Assembly: GCF_900188005.1 (NCBI RefSeq)
Contig: NZ_FZNR01000011.1
Span: 62,001-126,000 of the forward strand
Direction of reading: 5' to 3'
DNA: 64,000 bases
DNA from: Actinoplanes regularis
GTDB taxonomy: Bacteria; Actinomycetota; Actinomycetes; Mycobacteriales; Micromonosporaceae
The position numbers and the translations under genes are program-made. Each line of letters starts with the position of its first letter. The first letter of the stretch is position 1. Positions 62,763 to 64,000 of the stretch are shown in pieces. The notes beneath the pieces are model-generated. The model was given only the letters and a program-made list of their open reading frames with translations, was not told the origin of the DNA and did no database searches.

Positions 62763-64000
62763 TCAGTCTTCGGCCGTTTTGGACTTCATGCCGGAACTGA
62801 TCAGATCCATGACGTTCGAGTCCTGCAAGGTAGTGACATCGCCCAATGACCGATTCTCCGCCACGTCGCGCAGCAGCCGGCGCATGATCTTGCCGGAACG
62901 CGTTTTCGGCAATTCGGCGACGAGCATGATCTGCCGCGGCTTGGCGATCGGGCCGAGCGTCTTGGCCACGTGGTTGCGTAGCTCCTTGATCAGCTCCTGA
63001 CCGGCCTCGCCGTCGGTCGCCACGTTGCCGCGCGGGATGGTGAACGCGACGATCGCCTGACCGGTGGTCGGGTCGGTCGCGCCGACCACCGCGGCCTCGG
63101 CCACCGCCGGGTGCGACACCAGCGCCGACTCCACCTCGGTGGTCGAGATGTTGTGGCCGGAGACGAGCATGACGTCGTCCACCCGGCCGAGCAGCCAGAG
63201 CGCGCCGTCCTCGTCCTTCTTCGCGCCGTCACCGGCGAAGTAGATCCACTTGTCGCCGTTGCCGGCGCCGGCCCCGAAGCGCGACCAGTACGTGTCGATG
63301 AAGCGCTGGTCGTCGCCCCAGATGGTACGCAGCATCGACGGCCACGGCTCGGTCAGCACCAGGAAGCCACCGCCACCGTTCGGCACCGACTCGGCCTGGT
63401 CGTCAACCACGTCCGCGCTGACGCCGGGCAGCGCGGTCATCGCCGAGCCGGGCTTGGCCGCGGTCACGCCGGGCAGCGGCGAGATCATCACGGCGCCGGT
63501 CTCGGTCTGCCACCAGGTGTCCACAATGGGGGTACGTTCCCGGCCGACGTGCTCCCGGTACCACATCCAGGCCTCGGGGTTGATCGGCTCACCGACGCTG
63601 CCCAGCACGCGCAGCGACGACAGGTCGTACTTGGCGGGAATGTCGTCGCCCCACTTCATCATGGTGCGGATCAGCGTCGGCGCGGTGTAGAGGATCGACA
63701 CCTTGTACTTGTCGACGATCTGCCAGAACCGGCCGCGGTCCGGGGTGTCCGGGGTGCCCTCGTACATCACCTGGGTGGCGCCGTTGGAGAGCGGCCCGTA
63801 GACGATGTAGGAGTGGCCGGTCACCCAGCCGATGTCGGCCGTGCACCAGTAGACGTCGGTTTCCGGCTTGAGGTCGAAGACCGCGTTGTGCGTGTACGAC
63901 GTCTGGGTCAGGTAGCCGCCGGTGGTGTGCAGGATGCCCTTCGGCTTACCGGTGGTACCCGAGGTGTAGAGGATGAAGAGCGGGTGCTCCGCGCCGAACG
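62763..64000 (-). CDS. acs: Acetyl-CoA synthetase, C-terminal part (5' end outside the window)
   Basis: AMP-forming acetate:CoA ligase. About 412 C-terminal residues are present and the frame runs off the window end. The adenylate P-loop YTSGTTGKPKG lies just inside the right edge, then DIGWVTGHSY, DTWWQTETGAVMISPLPG, the hinge VDDVMLVSGHNISTTEVESAL and the C-terminal LPKTRSGKIMRRLLRD, whose Lys is the residue controlled by acetylation in Acs. It supplies acetyl-CoA from acetate in the cytoplasm. It is closed by a strong intrinsic terminator. Confidence 0.96.
   Translation of the reverse strand, partial: FGAEHPLFILYTSGTTGKPKGILHTTGGYLTQTSYTHNAVFDLKPETDVYWCTADIGWVTGHSYIVYGPLSNGATQVMYEGTPDTPDRGRFWQIVDKYKVSILYTAPTLIRTMMKWGDDIPAKYDLSSLRVLGSVGEPINPEAWMWYREHVGRERTPIVDTWWQTETGAVMISPLPGVTAAKPGSAMTALPGVSADVVDDQAESVPNGGGGFLVLTEPWPSMLRTIWGDDQRFIDTYWSRFGAGAGNGDKWIYFAGDGAKKDEDGALWLLGRVDDVMLVSGHNISTTEVESALVSHPAVAEAAVVGATDPTTGQAIVAFTIPRGNVATDGEAGQELIKELRNHVAKTLGPIAKPRQIMLVAELPKTRSGKIMRRLLRDVAENRSLGDVTTLQDSNVMDLISSGMKSKTAED

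Overview
The window is very GC-rich, starts genes freely with GTG and TTG, and is dense with translationally coupled overlaps (ATGA, GTGA, TGATG). Its gene content (futalosine menaquinone genes, a 14-gene nuo operon, a type VII secretion component with WXG100 proteins, many two-gene regulator/target pairs) points to a filamentous actinobacterium. A solitary flagellar fliQ in a Gram-positive high-GC genome suggests a motile-spore former such as Actinoplanes or another Micromonosporaceae. The genus is an inference, not something the sequence proves. No tRNA, rRNA, CRISPR array, insertion sequence or prophage was recognised.

Layout. 1-4795 (minus): the 5' part of a DEAD-box RNA helicase, a proline-rich tail-anchored protein and a secreted NlpC/P60 hydrolase. 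5050-7122: mqnE and two small membrane proteins. 7220-9992: a BtuFCD-type ABC importer with start/stop overlaps. 10113-10382: orphan fliQ closed by a textbook bidirectional terminator. 10427-16220: VOC protein, GNAT acetyltransferase, a leucine-rich-variant repeat protein with a cysteine cluster, an LLM oxidoreductase and a HelD-like RNA polymerase-recycling ATPase. 16409-18269: winged-helix regulator and MFS exporter, with a long palindrome over the exporter start. 18505-20454: mqnA and an aldo/keto reductase. 20907-24804 (minus): SNF2 helicase plus SWIM protein. 24833-26057: divergent VOC/TetR pair with a clear operator. 26091-30383: mqnC, small proteins, menG and a menaquinone-type geranylgeranyl reductase preceded by a Rex-like operator. 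30467-46097: nuoA-N complete and in canonical order. 46402-47415: polyprenyl diphosphate synthase. 47813-51150: IclR regulator, anti-sigma-like protein, RarD permease, holin-like membrane protein. 51243-58393: a type VII secretion island with eccE divergent from two WXG100 genes, a 1160-residue SseB-linker-SseB protein with a candidate effector C-terminus, and a small coupled gene that could be its immunity partner. 58603-64000 (minus): alpha/beta hydrolase lacking the nucleophile, a lipoprotein, an InhA-type metalloprotease and the 3' part of acs.

How it fits together. Much of 5-47 kb builds and uses menaquinone. MqnA makes the first committed intermediate from chorismate, MqnE and MqnC carry out the radical-SAM steps, the polyprenyl synthase supplies the side chain, MenG methylates the ring, the GGR/MenJ homologue reduces a side-chain double bond, and NuoA-N passes electrons from NADH to the quinone. 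MqnB, MqnD and the prenyltransferase are not in the window. The Rex-like site suggests redox control of the quinone-reductase gene and perhaps of nuo. The other theme is repetitive DNA at gene ends: three separate genes are followed by short tandem repeats, and two of those arrays begin with a copy of the gene's own stop codon.
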